Both the position numbers and the translations under genes were made by a program. 25,585 bases of DNA from JACZWZ01 sp964194935 (GTDB taxonomy: Bacteria > Actinomycetota > Acidimicrobiia > Spongiisociales > UBA11373), in the NCBI GenBank assembly GCA_964194935.1, contig CAXMOL010000016.1:1-25585 (forward strand), written 5' to 3'. The notes under the pieces were generated by a model, which saw only the letters and a program-made list of their open reading frames with translations, made no database searches and was not told where the DNA came from. This document shows positions 22,855-25,585 of the stretch, piece after piece (position 1 is the stretch's first letter; each line of letters starts with the position of its first letter).

Positions 22855-23321
22855 TGCGCAGAGCCCCATCAGTCGTAAAGAAGGTTGCGCCCGACCCGGT
22901 ATTCCGCAGCGTCCTCGTCAGCCAGATCATCAACAAGGTGCTCTGGAAGGGCAAGAAGGAGACTTCGCGCCGAATCGTCTATGAAGCCCTCGAGATGGTG
23001 GAGAAGCGTGGCGGTCAGGATGCGATCACAACTCTGAAGAAGGCGATGGACAACCTCCGTCCAACGGTCGAGGTGCGGTCCCGTCGTGTCGGAGGCTCCT
23101 CTTATCAGGTTCCCGTGGAGGTTCGACCTCGCCGGGCAAACACTCTCGCCGTGCGCTGGATCGTGGACTACGCCCGCAAGCGGCGCGAAAACACGATGGC
23201 CGAGCGCCTTGCCAATGAGATCCTCGACGCCTCAACCCGCCAGGGTGCTGCGTTCAAGCGCAAAGAGGACATCCACAAGATGGCCGAATCGAACAAGGCG
23301 TTTGCTCACTACCGCTGGTAA
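22854..23321 (+). CDS. rpsG: 30S ribosomal protein S7
   Basis: Primary 16S rRNA-binding protein that nucleates assembly of the 30S head, 155 residues, normal length. Family segments are clear: MRRAPSVVKK, ALEMVEKRGGQDAI, the basic arm VRSRRVGGSSYQVPVEVRP and the C-terminal KRKEDIHKMAESNKAFAHYR. The ATG shares its A with the rpsL stop. fusA begins 5 bases after the stop without a strong ribosome site of its own, so it is probably coupled. In other bacteria S7 can repress this operon; whether it does here is unknown. Confidence 0.98.
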   Translation: MRRAPSVVKKVAPDPVFRSVLVSQIINKVLWKGKKETSRRIVYEALEMVEKRGGQDAITTLKKAMDNLRPTVEVRSRRVGGSSYQVPVEVRPRRANTLAVRWIVDYARKRRENTMAERLANEILDASTRQGAAFKRKEDIHKMAESNKAFAHYRW

Positions 23322-23326
23322 TTCTC

Positions 23327-25435
<2,109 letters not shown>

Positions 25436-25452
25436 CTCAAAGAGGAGATCCC

Positions 25453-25585
25453 ATGGGTAAGGAGAAGTTTGAGCGGTCGAAGCCTCATGTGAATGTGGGG
25501 ACGATGGGTCATATTGATCATGGGAAGACGACGTTGACTGCTGCGATTACGAAGGTTTTGGCGGAGTCGGGTTCTGGTGGGGCGA
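25453..25585 (+). CDS. tuf: Elongation factor Tu, 5' part
   Basis: The first 44 codons of EF-Tu are in the window and run off its right edge: MGKEKFERSKPHVNVG, then the P-loop GHIDHGKTT. The start ATG 25453 has AGAGGAGA (25441-25448) upstream and completes the classical rpsL-rpsG-fusA-tuf order. All 44 complete codons end in G or T, none in C or A, which is unlike fusA and the rest of the window. Confidence 0.97.
   Translation, partial: MGKEKFERSKPHVNVGTMGHIDHGKTTLTAAITKVLAESGSGGA

Overview
The window looks like a chromosomal segment of a high-GC actinobacterium, probably a deep-branching lineage such as Acidimicrobiia. This rests on the GC-rich third codon positions, the many GTG and TTG starts, the actinobacterial style of the S12 protein and the classical rpsL-rpsG-fusA-tuf order at the right end. 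The species assignment is inference.

Left part (1-6.3 kb): a Bcr/CflA-type drug exporter; a 0.5 kb array of G/C-rich hairpin repeats; a two-gene unit (nitrilase-family N-carbamoyl amide hydrolase plus class III aminotransferase) that fits the last steps of reductive pyrimidine or beta-alanine breakdown; an inverted single copy of the same repeat; a degenerate GGDEF-like protein; and a second MFS exporter on the minus strand.

Middle part (6.3-13.6 kb): a DinB-family protein; an overlapping pair of lipoproteins (SCO1-like and TlpA/ResA-like thiol proteins); a ClC chloride channel with CBS and RCK_C domains on the minus strand; then an accessory stretch with gene debris, an unrecognised protein overlapping an HTH regulator, a pentapeptide-repeat protein, a possible C1q/TNF-like beta-sandwich protein, and the collapsed remnant of a pentapeptide-repeat ion channel.

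The centre of interest is 13.6-22.1 kb, five tightly packed same-strand genes that look like one transcript: an orphan ProX-like betaine-binding lipoprotein; a giant fusion of a complete ammonium transporter (Amt) with HAMP-like, PAS, PAS, SpoIIE/PP2C phosphatase and HATPase_c domains; a free STAS anti-sigma-factor antagonist; a six-helix cyclic-nucleotide-gated cation channel; and a SulP anion transporter carrying its own STAS and cyclic-nucleotide-binding domains. The parts suggest an ammonium-gated partner-switching system in which one membrane protein carries the sensor, the phosphatase and a kinase-like domain, the small STAS protein is the phospho-switch, and the channel and transporter are the possible ionic outputs. 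No sigma factor and no adenylate cyclase gene is seen in the window.

Right end (22.2 kb to the edge): a near-consensus promoter with a structured leader drives the str operon. The start of tuf uses only G- or T-ending codons in its first 44 codons, unlike the adjacent fusA.
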